64,000 nt of DNA, taken from NCBI GenBank assembly GCA_017308595.1, contig JAFKER010000009.1, positions 1 through 64,000 on the forward strand, given 5' to 3'. Every line of letters begins with the position of its first letter. Position 1 is the first letter of the stretch. The translations under genes and the position numbers were made by a program. The notes under the pieces are model-generated. The model searched no databases and was not told the origin of the DNA. It saw nothing but the letters and a program-made list of their open reading frames with translations. Shown piece by piece: positions 46,871 through 56,840 of this stretch. The stretch comes from Afipia sp. GTDB taxonomy: Bacteria; Pseudomonadota; Alphaproteobacteria; Rhizobiales; Xanthobacteraceae.

Positions 46871-47587
46871 ATGCGGCCAAGCCGTCGTGCGCCCGACGAA
46901 CTGCGCCCCGTCACTTTGGAACGCGGTGTGGTCAAATACGCCGAAGGTTCCTGCATGGTGAAGTTCGGCGACACCCATGTGCTGGTCACCGCCACGCTGG
47001 AAGATCGCCTGCCGCCATGGCTCAAGGGCCAGGGCCGCGGCTGGGTCACCGCGGAATACGGTATGCTGCCGCGCGCCACTCATGAGCGCATGCGCCGCGA
47101 ATCCGCCGCCGGAAAACAAAGCGGCCGTACTGTGGAAATCCAGCGGCTGATCGGACGTTCGCTGCGCACCACCGTCGATCTCGTTGCGCTGGGCGAACGC
47201 CAGATCACCGTCGACTGCGATGTCATCCAGGCCGACGGCGGCACCCGCACCGCGTCGATCACCGGTGCATGGGTCGCGCTCGCGGATTGCCTGCAGTGGA
47301 TGAAGGCTCGCAACATGCTCAAGAACGACAACGTGCTGCGCGACAACGTCGCCGCAATCTCGTGCGGCATTTATAACGGCACGCCTGTGCTCGATCTCGA
47401 CTATGCGGAGGATTCCGAGGCCGAGACCGATGCGAATTTCGTGATGACCGGCGACGGCCGCATCATTGAAGTGCAGGGCACCGCCGAGAAGACGCCGTTC
47501 TCGCAGGAGGAGTTCCTGAACCTGATGGCGCTGGCGAAGAAAGGCATCGCGCGGCTGGTCGACCTGCAAAAGATGGCGGTGTCGTAA
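46871..47587 (+). CDS. rph: Ribonuclease PH
   Basis: A 238-residue phosphorolytic 3'-5' exoribonuclease that trims tRNA precursors. [18 protein letters not shown] opens the protein; the [25 protein letters not shown] segment and the [18 protein letters not shown] phosphate-binding strand are typical. AGGAGG lies seven bases before ATG 46871. Divergent from hrcA, a standard arrangement in this class, and followed by rdgB. Confidence 0.97.
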   Translation: MRPSRRAPDELRPVTLERGVVKYAEGSCMVKFGDTHVLVTATLEDRLPPWLKGQGRGWVTAEYGMLPRATHERMRRESAAGKQSGRTVEIQRLIGRSLRTTVDLVALGERQITVDCDVIQADGGTRTASITGAWVALADCLQWMKARNMLKNDNVLRDNVAAISCGIYNGTPVLDLDYAEDSEAETDANFVMTGDGRIIEVQGTAEKTPFSQEEFLNLMALAKKGIARLVDLQKMAVS

Positions 47588-47629
47588 TTTCGCGCTTCCC
47601 ACCACGCCGTTCACGGATAAGCATTGCGC

Positions 47630-48265
47630 ATGAGTGATCATCGCCGAATCACCGGCCGCCTTGTGATCGCGACCCACAATCCCGGCAAGCTTGCCGAGAT
47701 GCGTGAACTGCTTGCGCCGTATGGCATTGAAGCGGTGTCGGCGGGGGAACTTGGCCTCGCCGAGCCGGAGGAAACCGGAACGACCTTCCAGGCCAATGCA
47801 CGCATCAAGGCCATTGCGGCGGCGAACGCGACGCAACTTCCGGCTTTCGCCGACGATTCGGGGCTTGTGGTCGATGCACTCGATGGACAACCCGGCATCT
47901 ATTCGGCGCGCTGGGCAGGCGAGGACAAGAATTTTCTCGCGGCGATGACGCAGATCGAGCGCCTCCTGCAGGAACGCGGCGCCAAGGAGCCAGCGCAGCG
48001 CACCGCGCATTTCGTGTCCGCATTGTGCGTGGCATGGCCCGACGGACATCTCGAAGATGTCGAAGCGCGTGTCGACGGTACACTGGTCTGGCCCCCGCGC
48101 GGCACGGCGGGCTTCGGATACGATCCTTCATTTCTGCCTGACGGTCACAGCCGCACCTTCGGCGAGATGACCAGCATCGAGAAGCATGGCCTGCCGCCGC
48201 ACGGCATGGGTCTCTCCCATCGCGCAAAAGCCTTCGTGAAGCTCGCGGAGATGTGCCTGACATGA
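47630..48265 (+). CDS. rdgB: dITP/XTP pyrophosphatase
   Basis: A 211-residue Ham1-type enzyme that removes dITP and XTP to keep deaminated bases out of [18 protein letters not shown] and [14 protein letters not shown] are the nucleotide and metal motifs; [12 protein letters not shown] lies near the end. Its stop overlaps the hemW start (ATGA at 48262-48265). Confidence 0.96.
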   Translation: MSDHRRITGRLVIATHNPGKLAEMRELLAPYGIEAVSAGELGLAEPEETGTTFQANARIKAIAAANATQLPAFADDSGLVVDALDGQPGIYSARWAGEDKNFLAAMTQIERLLQERGAKEPAQRTAHFVSALCVAWPDGHLEDVEARVDGTLVWPPRGTAGFGYDPSFLPDGHSRTFGEMTSIEKHGLPPHGMGLSHRAKAFVKLAEMCLT

Positions 48266-49419
48266 GCAGCGGCGCGAAAGAAGCTTTTGGCGTCTACGTG
48301 CACTGGCCGTTCTGCCTGTCGAAGTGCCCGTATTGCGACTTCAACAGCCATGTCCGTCACGCGCCGATTGACGAATTCCGCTTTGCCCGCGCCTTCGAAC
48401 GCGAGATCGAAACCACGGCGGAACGCACCCCTGGCCGCGAGGTCACGTCGATCTTTCTGGGCGGCGGCACGCCATCGCTGATGCAACCGCAGACAGTCGG
48501 CGCGATCCTCAATTCCATCGCCAAGCACTGGACCGTCGCACCTGACGTCGAAGTCACGCTGGAAGCCAATCCGACCAGTGTGGAAGCGACGCGCTTCAAG
48601 GGTTATCGCGCGGCGGGCGTGAATCGTGTGTCGCTCGGTGTGCAGGCGCTGGACGATGCGTCCTTGAAAGCATTGGGCCGTCTGCACACAGCACGCGAAG
48701 CATTGGATGCGGTGGCCATCGCGCGCTCGGCGTTCGACCGCTATTCCTTCGATCTGATCTATGCGCGGCCGGACCAGACCCCGCAGATGTGGGAAGACGA
48801 GTTGAAGCTCGCGGTGGCGGAAGCCGCCGAGCATCTGTCGCTCTACCAGCTCACCATCGAACCGGAGACGCCGTTCTTCGGCTTGCACGCCGCGGGCAAG
48901 CTGAAGATTCCGGATGAGGCTGTGGCACGCGCTCTCTACGATGTGACGCAAGAGGTGTGTGAAAAGCTCGGCCTGCCGTCCTATGAAATTTCCAACCACG
49001 CGCGGCCGGGCGCGGAATGCAAGCACAACCTCGTTTACTGGCGCGGACAGGAATATGCCGGCATCGGGCCGGGTGCCCATGGCCGTCTCGATATCGACGG
49101 CATCCGCCACGCGATCGCCACCGAGAAGCGGCCGGAAACCTGGCTGATGCGCGTCGAAGCGCAGGGCCACGGCGTGATCGGCGACGAACTGCTCAACAGC
49201 GAAGAGCGCGCCGACGAATATCTTTTGATGGGACTGCGGCTGGCGGAAGGCATCGATCCGGTGCGCTACAAGGCGCTGTCCGGACGCGCGCTCGATCCGC
49301 GGCGGATTGAGATCCTGCAGGACGAAGGCGCCATCATCGTCGAGCCTGACGGACGTGTGCGCGTGACCATGCAGGGATTTCCGGTGCTGGATGCCGTGGT
49401 CGCGGATCTGGCGGCGTAA
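48262..49419 (+). CDS. hemW: Heme chaperone HemW (radical SAM)
   Basis: A 385-residue radical-SAM-family protein that inserts heme into respiratory enzymes. The cluster motif C-x3-C-x2-C is in [14 protein letters not shown], with GGGTPSL downstream; the HemW C-terminal domain (about 300-380) follows. It was long called an oxygen-independent coproporphyrinogen oxidase, but lacks the features of HemN. Coupled to rdgB by a 4-base overlap. Confidence 0.94.
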   Translation: MSSGAKEAFGVYVHWPFCLSKCPYCDFNSHVRHAPIDEFRFARAFEREIETTAERTPGREVTSIFLGGGTPSLMQPQTVGAILNSIAKHWTVAPDVEVTLEANPTSVEATRFKGYRAAGVNRVSLGVQALDDASLKALGRLHTAREALDAVAIARSAFDRYSFDLIYARPDQTPQMWEDELKLAVAEAAEHLSLYQLTIEPETPFFGLHAAGKLKIPDEAVARALYDVTQEVCEKLGLPSYEISNHARPGAECKHNLVYWRGQEYAGIGPGAHGRLDIDGIRHAIATEKRPETWLMRVEAQGHGVIGDELLNSEERADEYLLMGLRLAEGIDPVRYKALSGRALDPRRIEILQDEGAIIVEPDGRVRVTMQGFPVLDAVVADLAA

Positions 49420-49423
49420 TTTA

Positions 49424-50614
49424 TTAAGCCCCGAAGCTCTTCGGCGAGCCTGCGACGATCGTGCCGCCGGTCGGCCCCACCCGCATCACGGCGAGGCCGC
49501 GTTCGTTGGTGCCGTCGCCGCGAAAACGGAACAAGCCATCGATGCCCGCAAAGCCCGACGGATTGGTGAGAACCTCCGGCGAGAAACGCTGACCACCCTG
49601 GGTGCGCGCCAGCGCCGCAACCAGCGCAACACCATCATAGGCCAGCGTCGCGGTGCGGACCGGATCGCCGCTATATTTGGCGCGATAGCGCGCGGAAAAG
49701 CTGCGGAAACCCGAAGGGTCCGGCGCTGCATAGAGTCCGCCGCGCAGGTTGGCGTTACCGAACACACGCGGATTGTCCCACAAACCCGTGCCGAGCAATT
49801 GCACGCGCTTGAGATCGGCGCCGCTCGAAACGAGCTGATCCGCGACAGCCGTAAGCGCGTCACCGTCATCCGCCAGTAGCAGGGAATCCGCGCTCGCGAG
49901 AGCTTGCACAATAGCGGCTGAACCTTGTGCACGGTCGGCACCATATTTCTCGAACGCAACAAGGCGGCCGCCCTTGCGGGCCACGGCCTGCTTGAACGCC
50001 ACCTCGACCACATTGCCGTAAGCGTTCTCCGGCAGATAGGCCGCGAACGACCGCTTGCCTGTCCCCGCGGCGTAATCGACGATGCGGGTCACATCGGATT
50101 CAGGCAGGAAGCTCAGCAGATACACCCCGCGCCCGGCGACGCTGGAGTCGGTCGAGAACGCAATCACCGGAATACCGCGATTGCGCGCGACCTGCGCCGC
50201 GCCTGGCACCGACTGCGCGAACAGCGGGCCAAGAATGATTTCCGCGCCTTCATCCACGGCCTGTTGCGCGCCTTGCTGCGCCCCCTGCGCATTGCCGCCA
50301 TCGTCCTTGATCAAAAGCTGAATGTTCGGATTCTGGAATTCCGTCAGGGCCAGTTCCGCGGCGTTGCGCATCGACTGCGCCGCGGCACCCGCATTGCCCG
50401 CCGCCGACAACGGCAAGAGCAGGCCGACCTTGACCTGACCGCTGCCCACCGCCGTTGGCTGCTGCGGTGGACCCGCCGGCTGCTCTCCGCCGGGAAATGG
50501 CGACTGCATGCCGCCCGCACATCCGGCAACGAGCGGCGCACCCAGAATCAGGCCGATGGCGCTGCGGCGAGTCGCTCCGCTGCGGGAAGGCTTGGGGGGA
50601 AAGTGCGCAACCAT
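49424..50614 (-). CDS. LpoA-like lipoprotein / periplasmic-binding-fold protein
   Basis: A 396-residue lipoprotein: lipobox LVAGC around residue 32 after ATRRSAIGLILGAP. The mature part is a type 1 periplasmic-binding fold (KVGLLLPLSAAGNAGAAAQSM, then ILGPLFAQSVPGAAQVA) as in the PBP activator LpoA and branched-chain amino-acid binding proteins. The divergent neighbours rsmI and yraN are the same as those of lpoA in Escherichia coli, which supports the PBP-activator reading. ATG 50614 is preferred because GGAAGAG precedes it. Confidence 0.82.
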   Translation of the reverse strand: MVAHFPPKPSRSGATRRSAIGLILGAPLVAGCAGGMQSPFPGGEQPAGPPQQPTAVGSGQVKVGLLLPLSAAGNAGAAAQSMRNAAELALTEFQNPNIQLLIKDDGGNAQGAQQGAQQAVDEGAEIILGPLFAQSVPGAAQVARNRGIPVIAFSTDSSVAGRGVYLLSFLPESDVTRIVDYAAGTGKRSFAAYLPENAYGNVVEVAFKQAVARKGGRLVAFEKYGADRAQGSAAIVQALASADSLLLADDGDALTAVADQLVSSGADLKRVQLLGTGLWDNPRVFGNANLRGGLYAAPDPSGFRSFSARYRAKYSGDPVRTATLAYDGVALVAALARTQGGQRFSPEVLTNPSGFAGIDGLFRFRGDGTNERGLAVMRVGPTGGTIVAGSPKSFGA

Positions 50615-50787
50615 CGTTTCTCTTCCGGGCATTAATCCTCGGACACATCTGGAAGAGGATTCGGGCATATTGTCGGCTATAAGCGAGCCGGATCAAAGGC
50701 TTTTCGCACGCCCAGGCATAACCGGACATGAACGGGTGTTGCAGGTGCGAACAAGACGCAGCGGCGCTTCAGCGCTAGATTATCGAA

Positions 50788-51729
50788 ATGAGTGCCAAAT
50801 TGTCCCCCGCTCCATCACCTGATTCCAACGGTCCCGCCCGCAGCTTTGCTGTCGCCGGACAACTCGTCAGCGCACCGAAAGCTGCGCCAGGACTTTATCT
50901 GGTGGCCACGCCGATCGGTAATCTGGGTGACATCACGTTGCGGGCGCTGGAAACGCTCGCCGGTGTTGACATCATCGCCTGCGAAGACACCCGCATCACG
51001 CGGCGGCTGCTGGAGCGTTTCTCCATCACTGCGACTCTCAAGCAGTATCACGAGCACAATGCCGAACAGGCGCGGCCAAAAATTCTGGAGGCGCTCGCGA
51101 GGGGATCGTCCATCGCGCTGGTATCAGATGCCGGAACACCGCTGATCTCAGATCCCGGATTCAAACTGGTGCGTGAGGTGAGCGCGGCGGGCTTTCCCGT
51201 GATCGCTTTGCCCGGTCCCTCGTCGGTGCTCACAGCGCTGTCGGTCGCCGCGCTGCCGACCGACCGGTTTTTCTTCGAAGGATTTTTGCCCTCGAAGCAG
51301 AACGCGCGCCGCACCCGAATCGCAGAGCTTGCGCGTATCGACGCCACGCTGGTGATGTTCGAAAGCGGCGCGCGGGTGCAGGACAGCCTTCAAGACCTTG
51401 CTGGCATCATGGGCGAACGCGATGCCGCGATCTGCCGCGAAATGACCAAGCTGCATGAAGAGGTCCGCCGCGCGACGCTCGCAGAGCTTGCCGCCATATC
51501 CGACACGCTCGAAACCCGGGGCGAATTCGTGCTGGTGGTGGGCCCGCCCGCGGCAGACGTCGGCATGGATGACGCCGCGCTCGACGACCTGCTGCGCACC
51601 GCCCTCACGCACAGCACCGTCAAGGATGCGGTTGCGCAAGCGGTTGATGCATCCGGCCGCGCGAAACGCGAGGTCTATGCCCGCGCCCTCGAACTGTCGA
51701 AAGAACCGCGGAGCGGCGATGACGACTGA
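50788..51729 (+). CDS. rsmI: 16S rRNA (cytidine1402-2'-O)-methyltransferase
   Basis: A 313-residue SAM-dependent tetrapyrrole-methylase-fold enzyme that modifies C1402 of 16S r[23 protein letters not shown] and [15 protein letters not shown] are its signature; [16 protein letters not shown] and [11 protein letters not shown] follow. About 30 residues precede the core. It overlaps yraN by 11 bases. Confidence 0.95.
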   Translation: MSAKLSPAPSPDSNGPARSFAVAGQLVSAPKAAPGLYLVATPIGNLGDITLRALETLAGVDIIACEDTRITRRLLERFSITATLKQYHEHNAEQARPKILEALARGSSIALVSDAGTPLISDPGFKLVREVSAAGFPVIALPGPSSVLTALSVAALPTDRFFFEGFLPSKQNARRTRIAELARIDATLVMFESGARVQDSLQDLAGIMGERDAAICREMTKLHEEVRRATLAELAAISDTLETRGEFVLVVGPPAADVGMDDAALDDLLRTALTHSTVKDAVAQAVDASGRAKREVYARALELSKEPRSGDDD

Positions 51730-52186
51730 CGATCCGCTTCGACCAATTTCGCGAACCCTCAAACGCCGCGGCACCATCGCGCCGACGAAGCCAGCCCCCG
51801 AAGACGCCGCGGCGAAGACTCCCTCGCCCGCACGCGTCGCAGCCTTTCAGACCGGGCTGTCCGCCGAGAGCAAGGCCAGCGCTTATCTGATCGCCAAGGG
51901 CTACCGCATCCTGGCGCGGCGGTTTCGCACGCCCTACGGCGAAATCGACATCGTGGCGCGCAGGCGCGGCCTGCTGGCCTTCGTTGAAGTCAAGGCCCGC
52001 GCGTCACTGGACGAGGCAGCCTATTCTGTAACCCCGCAACAGCGGCAGCGCATTGTCGCCGCCGCACAGGCATGGTTGATGACCCATCCCGAGCATGGGG
52101 ATTTCGAGATGCGGTTCGATGTGGTGCTGATCGCGCCGAAGCACCTTCCCAGGCATCTCATGGCGGCGTTCGACGCAGGCGCGTGA
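51719..52186 (+). CDS. yraN: YraN family endonuclease-like protein (UPF0102)
   Basis: A 155-residue protein of the restriction-endonuclease-like UPF0102 family; the core has [32 protein letters not shown] and FVEVKAR, whose Glu, Asp and Glu-x-Lys form the expected metal site. The first 45 residues are an extra Pro/Ala/Lys-rich stretch. The open frame runs to 51455, but ATG 51719, overlapping the rsmI stop, is the sensible start. Role in DNA processing is presumed. Confidence 0.9.
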   Translation: MTTDDPLRPISRTLKRRGTIAPTKPAPEDAAAKTPSPARVAAFQTGLSAESKASAYLIAKGYRILARRFRTPYGEIDIVARRRGLLAFVEVKARASLDEAAYSVTPQQRQRIVAAAQAWLMTHPEHGDFEMRFDVVLIAPKHLPRHLMAAFDAGA

Positions 52187-52281
52187 GACGAATGAACGGC
52201 AGGGTTGCGTGCGAAACCTCTGGCAACGGGCGCTGAAATCGCACAGATTGCCGCCGCAGATTCAACAACCGGATTTAAAGC

Positions 52282-53223
52282 ATGAAGCTGAACGTCGCCG
52301 TCCAGATGGACCCCATCGCGCGGATCAACATTCGCGGCGACTCCACCTTCGCCCTACTGCTGGAAGCACAGAAGCGCGGTCACGCCATCTCCTACTACAC
52401 GCCTGAGAAACTTTCGCTCAGAGGCGAGCAACTGGTCGCGAGCGTTCAACCGCTGACGGTGCGCGATCAGGAAGGCGATCACTTCACGCTGGGCGAAGCG
52501 ACACGCGTTGATCTTGAATCCTTCGACGTGATCCTGCTGCGGCAGGACCCACCATTCGATCTCGCCTACATCACCACCACGCATTTCCTCGAACGCATTC
52601 ATCCCAAAACACTGGTGGTCAACAATCCGGCCAGCGTGCGCAACGCGCCGGAAAAAATCTTTGTAATGGAGTTCGCGGACCTGATGCCGCCGACCCTGAT
52701 CTCGCGCGACAAGGACGAAATCAACGCGTTCCGCGCCGAGCATGGCGACGTGGTGATGAAGCCACTTTACGGACACGGCGGCGCAGCCGTATTCCGCATC
52801 ACGCCGAACGATATGAATTTCGGCTCGCTCTACGACATGTTCTCGGTGACATTCCGCGAGCCATGGGTCATCCAGCGCTTCCTTCCCGAAGTGAAGCACG
52901 GCGACAAGCGCATCATTCTTGTCGATGGTGAATTCGCCGGCGCGGTCAACCGCGTTCCGGCCGCGGACGATCTGCGCTCTAACATGGTGCGCGGCGGAGC
53001 GGCCGCGGCGACGGACCTCTCTCCACGTGAACGTGAGATTTGCGCGCGGCTCGGACCCAGCTTACGCGAACACGGGCTGCTGTTCGTCGGCATCGACGTG
53101 ATCGACGGCCACCTGACCGAAATCAACGTCACCTCGCCGACCGGCATTCGCGCCATCGCGCGGCTTGGCGGCCCCGATGTCGCAGCGAAAATCTGGGATG
53201 TGATCGCCGCCAAGCGCAAGTGA
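52282..53223 (+). CDS. gshB: Glutathione synthetase
   Basis: A 313-residue ATP-grasp enzyme joining gamma-glutamylcysteine and glycine. [22 protein letters not shown] is the prokaryotic GSH-synthetase N-terminus; the ATP-grasp part has [17 protein letters not shown] and the C-terminal metal site EINVTSPTG. Length normal. Confidence 0.96.
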   Translation: MKLNVAVQMDPIARINIRGDSTFALLLEAQKRGHAISYYTPEKLSLRGEQLVASVQPLTVRDQEGDHFTLGEATRVDLESFDVILLRQDPPFDLAYITTTHFLERIHPKTLVVNNPASVRNAPEKIFVMEFADLMPPTLISRDKDEINAFRAEHGDVVMKPLYGHGGAAVFRITPNDMNFGSLYDMFSVTFREPWVIQRFLPEVKHGDKRIILVDGEFAGAVNRVPAADDLRSNMVRGGAAAATDLSPREREICARLGPSLREHGLLFVGIDVIDGHLTEINVTSPTGIRAIARLGGPDVAAKIWDVIAAKRK

Positions 53224-53343
53224 ACGCGCGATCCCGTCTTTATGGCAAAAGTGGTGATCGCACAGCGGACAAATAACGATTCCAAACTGGAAGCGCTCTA
53301 ACGGTTGTTCGATACCGCAGTTACCCACGCTGCATCCCGCATA

Positions 53344-53375
53344 CCGGCTTCATGACAATTTGTTCATGAAACCGG
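53344..53375 (+). promoter_or_regulatory. Inverted repeat before the TonB-receptor gene
   Basis: TTCATGA (53349-53355) and TCATGAA (53364-53370) are a perfect inverted repeat with an 8-base spacer, extended by CCGG on each side after one mismatch. It ends six bases before the ATG at 53382 and takes in part of the GGGGCG ribosome-binding region, so it could be an operator or an mRNA hairpin that limits translation. Confidence 0.5.
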
Positions 53376-53381
53376 GGCGAC

Positions 53382-55583
53382 ATGACTTTTCAGCGTAGTT
53401 TTTTGGCCAGTACGGCCCTTCTCTCTTCTCTCGCATCATTCGAAGCCGCCTTCGCGCAAGAAGTCACACAGCTTCCGACACTTCAGGTGCATGACGAACT
53501 CGCAACCTCGGTTCAGCGCGCCAACCAGCTGCGGCACAATTCCCCGAACGCCAAGATCGTGATCGAGGCGGAGCAGCTCAATCAGTTCAACGACCAGAGC
53601 ATCGGCGATGCAATCCGCCGCCTGCCCGGCGTGACATTCTCAAGCCCCAATCGGTCGCGCTCCATCAAGCTGCGCGGCCTCGGCAAGGAATACACCACGG
53701 TGCTGCTCGACGGCCGTCCGATCATCGATGGCGACTCGTCGCGCGCCATGGAAGTTGACCGCATTCCGACGATTTTCGTCGAACGGCTCGAGATCACCCG
53801 CAGCCCGCTCGCCTCCGACGAGAATCCGGGTGCCGGCGGCACCATCAACATCATCACCAAGCGCAATTTCGGTCCAACCGGCGGCGCGATCTCAGTCGGC
53901 GGCGGCCATGTCGAGAATTTCGGCACCGCAGGCGATGTGTCGGGCTGGACCGGAGGACAGGCCGGGCCAGTGCGCTACTTCATCGGAGCCGGCTATCAGC
54001 GCCGCCTGCTTGAAGAAAGCAACAACACGTTCAACTATGCGGGCGTCAACAGCACGCCGAACCGTGCGACCTACCAGGACCAGAAGCGCACGTTCGACGA
54101 ATATACCGCGCTCGGACGCTTCGAGTTCAAGGCGAGCGAAACCGACACCTTCACGGTGTCTCCGACCTATCTGCGCACCGACGAACTGCGCGCGCAGACC
54201 GAGAGCCGCACCAATGCCGCGATGACGTATATCGATCGCCGCACCATCGAAGAGAGGAGCCGGATTCGTGAAAGCTACGGCAGCTTCTTCGAATGGGCGC
54301 ACGACTACAACAACAGCGTCAACGGACGTCTCTTTGTCGACGTCCAGCAAGCCCGCGAGGACACCACGCGCACCAGCAGGCAGAACAGCTACAACTCATC
54401 CGGCACGCTGACCGGATCGACGCCGGGCTATACGTTCAACCCGATCGACCTCAATCGTGTCGCGCCGGGCGGCAAGCTGGTGGCGAACTGGAATGGGCAC
54501 ACGACCGAAGCGGGCGCGGGCCTCAACCGCCTGACACGCTCGGAAAATGACAGCGGCCGAACCGACGGCTCCCGCACTTACGACATTACCGAAGACGTCT
54601 ATTACGCCTATCTCAGCGACAGCACCTCGCTGCTGGGCCCTGACAAGCTGACCGCAGGCCTCCGTCTCGAGCACAGCATCATGGCGACACGCACCAACAC
54701 GGGGCTGTCGACCGATCGTGACGACACCAATCTCAATCCGTCGTTGCAGTATCGATATTCGGTCATTCCCGATCTCGATCTGCGCGCCGGTATCGCACGC
54801 ACGGTGCGCCGGCCCGACCTGCGCGACCTGACGCCGACGATTCGTTCCGGCTCGAACACACCCGCAAATCCCGACACACGCGGCAACCCCGAAGCCAATC
54901 CTGAAAAAATCTGGGGCGCAGATGTCGGTGCGGATTATTACTTCTACGATCGGCTCGGCATCCTGTCCGCCAACGTCTTCGCACGGTCCTTCGAAGACAA
55001 GCTTGAGCGCAGGCTGACCTACGGCTACGCCGGCCAGCCCACCCGCTGGATTTCCGAACTGCGCAATGCCGGCAATGGCGAGGCCTATGGTTTGGAACTG
55101 GATGGCCGCGTGCCGCTGCGCATGCTCAACATGCCGAACCTGACGCTCTGGGCCAACGCGACATTCGTCAAAACGCAGTTGACCGACCCCGAGACCTTGC
55201 AGACGCGGCGCTTCGCGGAACAGCCCGATGTCGTCACCAATGTCGGCGTCGACTACTATGTCGAAGCCTGGCGCACGACGTTCGGCCTCAACTACAACCG
55301 CGTCTACGGTTACTCGCAGGATATCCTGCAGCGAACCGCCAGCGTGCCCTTGACGAACGCGAACGTCCGCACCGAGTACAACACGCTCAACCGACTCGAT
55401 GCATCGATCAAGGTGGCGCTGACGCCGAACTGGAGCATCGCATTCTCTGCGCTCAACCTGACGCGTCCGAAGTTCCGAACCACCCAGACGACGTTCACGA
55501 CCGCGGGCCTGGTGGACAGTGTGGTGAAATACGACGAGCCGACGCACAGCGTCTATTACGTTCGCACCAACTACACCTGGTGA
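53382..55583 (+). CDS. TonB-dependent outer-membrane receptor
   Basis: A 733-residue beta-barrel importer. A signal peptide (residues 1-25, ending EAAFAQ) is followed by the plug domain (about 45-165: SIGDAIRRLPGVTF, SIKLRGLGKEYTTVLLDGRP, NPGAGGTINIITKRNFG) and a 22-strand-type barrel ending in the aromatic C-terminal strand VYYVRTNYTW. A weak TonB-box-like stretch, VTQLPTLQVH, is near the mature start. The substrate (ferric siderophore, other chelate or carbohydrate) cannot be deduced. No ABC importer or TonB gene is nearby. Confidence 0.9.
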   Translation: MTFQRSFLASTALLSSLASFEAAFAQEVTQLPTLQVHDELATSVQRANQLRHNSPNAKIVIEAEQLNQFNDQSIGDAIRRLPGVTFSSPNRSRSIKLRGLGKEYTTVLLDGRPIIDGDSSRAMEVDRIPTIFVERLEITRSPLASDENPGAGGTINIITKRNFGPTGGAISVGGGHVENFGTAGDVSGWTGGQAGPVRYFIGAGYQRRLLEESNNTFNYAGVNSTPNRATYQDQKRTFDEYTALGRFEFKASETDTFTVSPTYLRTDELRAQTESRTNAAMTYIDRRTIEERSRIRESYGSFFEWAHDYNNSVNGRLFVDVQQAREDTTRTSRQNSYNSSGTLTGSTPGYTFNPIDLNRVAPGGKLVANWNGHTTEAGAGLNRLTRSENDSGRTDGSRTYDITEDVYYAYLSDSTSLLGPDKLTAGLRLEHSIMATRTNTGLSTDRDDTNLNPSLQYRYSVIPDLDLRAGIARTVRRPDLRDLTPTIRSGSNTPANPDTRGNPEANPEKIWGADVGADYYFYDRLGILSANVFARSFEDKLERRLTYGYAGQPTRWISELRNAGNGEAYGLELDGRVPLRMLNMPNLTLWANATFVKTQLTDPETLQTRRFAEQPDVVTNVGVDYYVEAWRTTFGLNYNRVYGYSQDILQRTASVPLTNANVRTEYNTLNRLDASIKVALTPNWSIAFSALNLTRPKFRTTQTTFTTAGLVDSVVKYDEPTHSVYYVRTNYTW

Positions 55584-55601
55584 GCAGGCCGAAACCTCCA
55601 G

Positions 55602-55663
55602 GGCGGACGAGAGACGGGGTCGCTCCGGTGACCGGTCTTTCGTCCGCCGCTTCGGCCGGCGGA
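55602..55663 (+). terminator. Alternative hairpins after the TonB-receptor gene
   Basis: GGCGGACGA (55602-55610) pairs with TCGTCCGCC (55640-55648), with inner AGAC/GTCT. The same right arm, GTCCGCC, can instead pair with GGCGGAC around 55658-55664. The two stems exclude each other. Probably a terminator; the switch-like layout is notable. Confidence 0.5.
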
Positions 55664-55776
55664 CAACCTGCATTTGCTTTAATTAATTGCTGACCACCTT
55701 CTGACAATCTGGCCTCCGGAGGCGTGCGCGGCCACGGGATCGGCGGTATGCGTGCACCCCGAACAGGCTGGGCCCC

Positions 55777-56616
55777 ATGGCGATTGAAGTCTTTTCCGGC
55801 ACGTCCATTCCGCGCGAGCTCACCACAGCAGCGATGGAATTCCTTTGGGTAAAGTGGAAAACCCTCCACGATACCAATGACTTGACGTTGCAGCGCTTAA
55901 CCGAGGAATGCAGCTACGAGCTGCGCTCTAACTCGATCCATCTGCTGAGCGTGAATGACGACTTCGTCTACATGTATGTGGGCGAAGCGATGCAGGCGAA
56001 TGCCGGCGAAAGCCTCGCGGGCACCCTGCTGTCCCAGCAAATCAACCCGCTCAAGCGCGAGTTCGCAGATGTCTATCGGCACGTCGCCAAGCGTCTGACG
56101 CCCGCATTCGTGCGCTTTACCGCAACCTGGTCACAAAGCGGCCAGCTCTGGCAGCGTCTCGTGCTGCCGATCCGGGTGACCGATGGCACGGTGATCCTTG
56201 TGGTCTATTCCGAGCTCATCAATCACCAGACCGAAATTTACGATCATCTGTTCCGCACTGCCCCGGACGCCATGATCATCGCTTGTCCCATCACCAACGA
56301 CGCCGGTCATGCCACCGACGGCTGGATCCTGATGATGAACGACCGCGCTCGGCATTTGCTGCGTTTCGACGGCACCATCGGCAATCTGCGCCTGACGCAA
56401 TTGCCGCAATTTGCCGGCGTCGACCTCTGGGGTCGGCTTTACGCGCCGAAATCCGCTGCCGCAGCCACACCGGTGACCACCGCCGACTTCGATGTCGAGA
56501 TCATGCGCTTTCCGCATGTGTTCGGACTTCGCATTTCGCCAAAGGCCGCGCGGCTCGACGCCGACGCAGCGACGCTGGTTCCCGGCATGGGCGCCGCAGC
56601 CAGCCAGTCCGCCTGA
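55777..56616 (+). CDS. PAS-fold-like protein of unknown function
   Basis: A 279-residue soluble protein with two probable PAS-like modules: residues about 20-150 (FLWVKWKTLHDTNDLTLQRL...NSIHLLSVNDDFVYMYVGEAM, resembling the PAS_5 type) and about 150-265 (IYDHLFRTAPDAMIIACPI...GWILMMNDRARHLLRF). No kinase, cyclase or output domain is attached. No signal peptide. The start is ATG 55777, with no strong ribosome-binding site. A ligand or sensory role is inference. Confidence 0.62.
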   Translation: MAIEVFSGTSIPRELTTAAMEFLWVKWKTLHDTNDLTLQRLTEECSYELRSNSIHLLSVNDDFVYMYVGEAMQANAGESLAGTLLSQQINPLKREFADVYRHVAKRLTPAFVRFTATWSQSGQLWQRLVLPIRVTDGTVILVVYSELINHQTEIYDHLFRTAPDAMIIACPITNDAGHATDGWILMMNDRARHLLRFDGTIGNLRLTQLPQFAGVDLWGRLYAPKSAAAATPVTTADFDVEIMRFPHVFGLRISPKAARLDADAATLVPGMGAAASQSA

Positions 56617-56840
56617 TTTCAAGAAATAGCTTTGCCTGCGCCCCTTTCTTCCGGGGCGACGCGCACACGCATTTGCCAGCAAACCTAACCTAGCCGCACA
56701 GCCGCCCGCTCTCAGGCCACCGTCGGAATGAGCGAGGGCCGCTCGCCGGCAGCCGCCTTTTCAGAAGCCACCCCGTGTTCCCGAAATGTTCTTGCGCGTT
56801 GCAAAGTTCCTGCTAAAGTTATGGCGGGGGCGAAGGGGCC

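Noticed and set aside
53224-53381. Riboswitch (cobalamin type) before the TonB receptor
   Set aside because: No B12-box-like GCCACTG core and too little room; only a short inverted repeat is visible.
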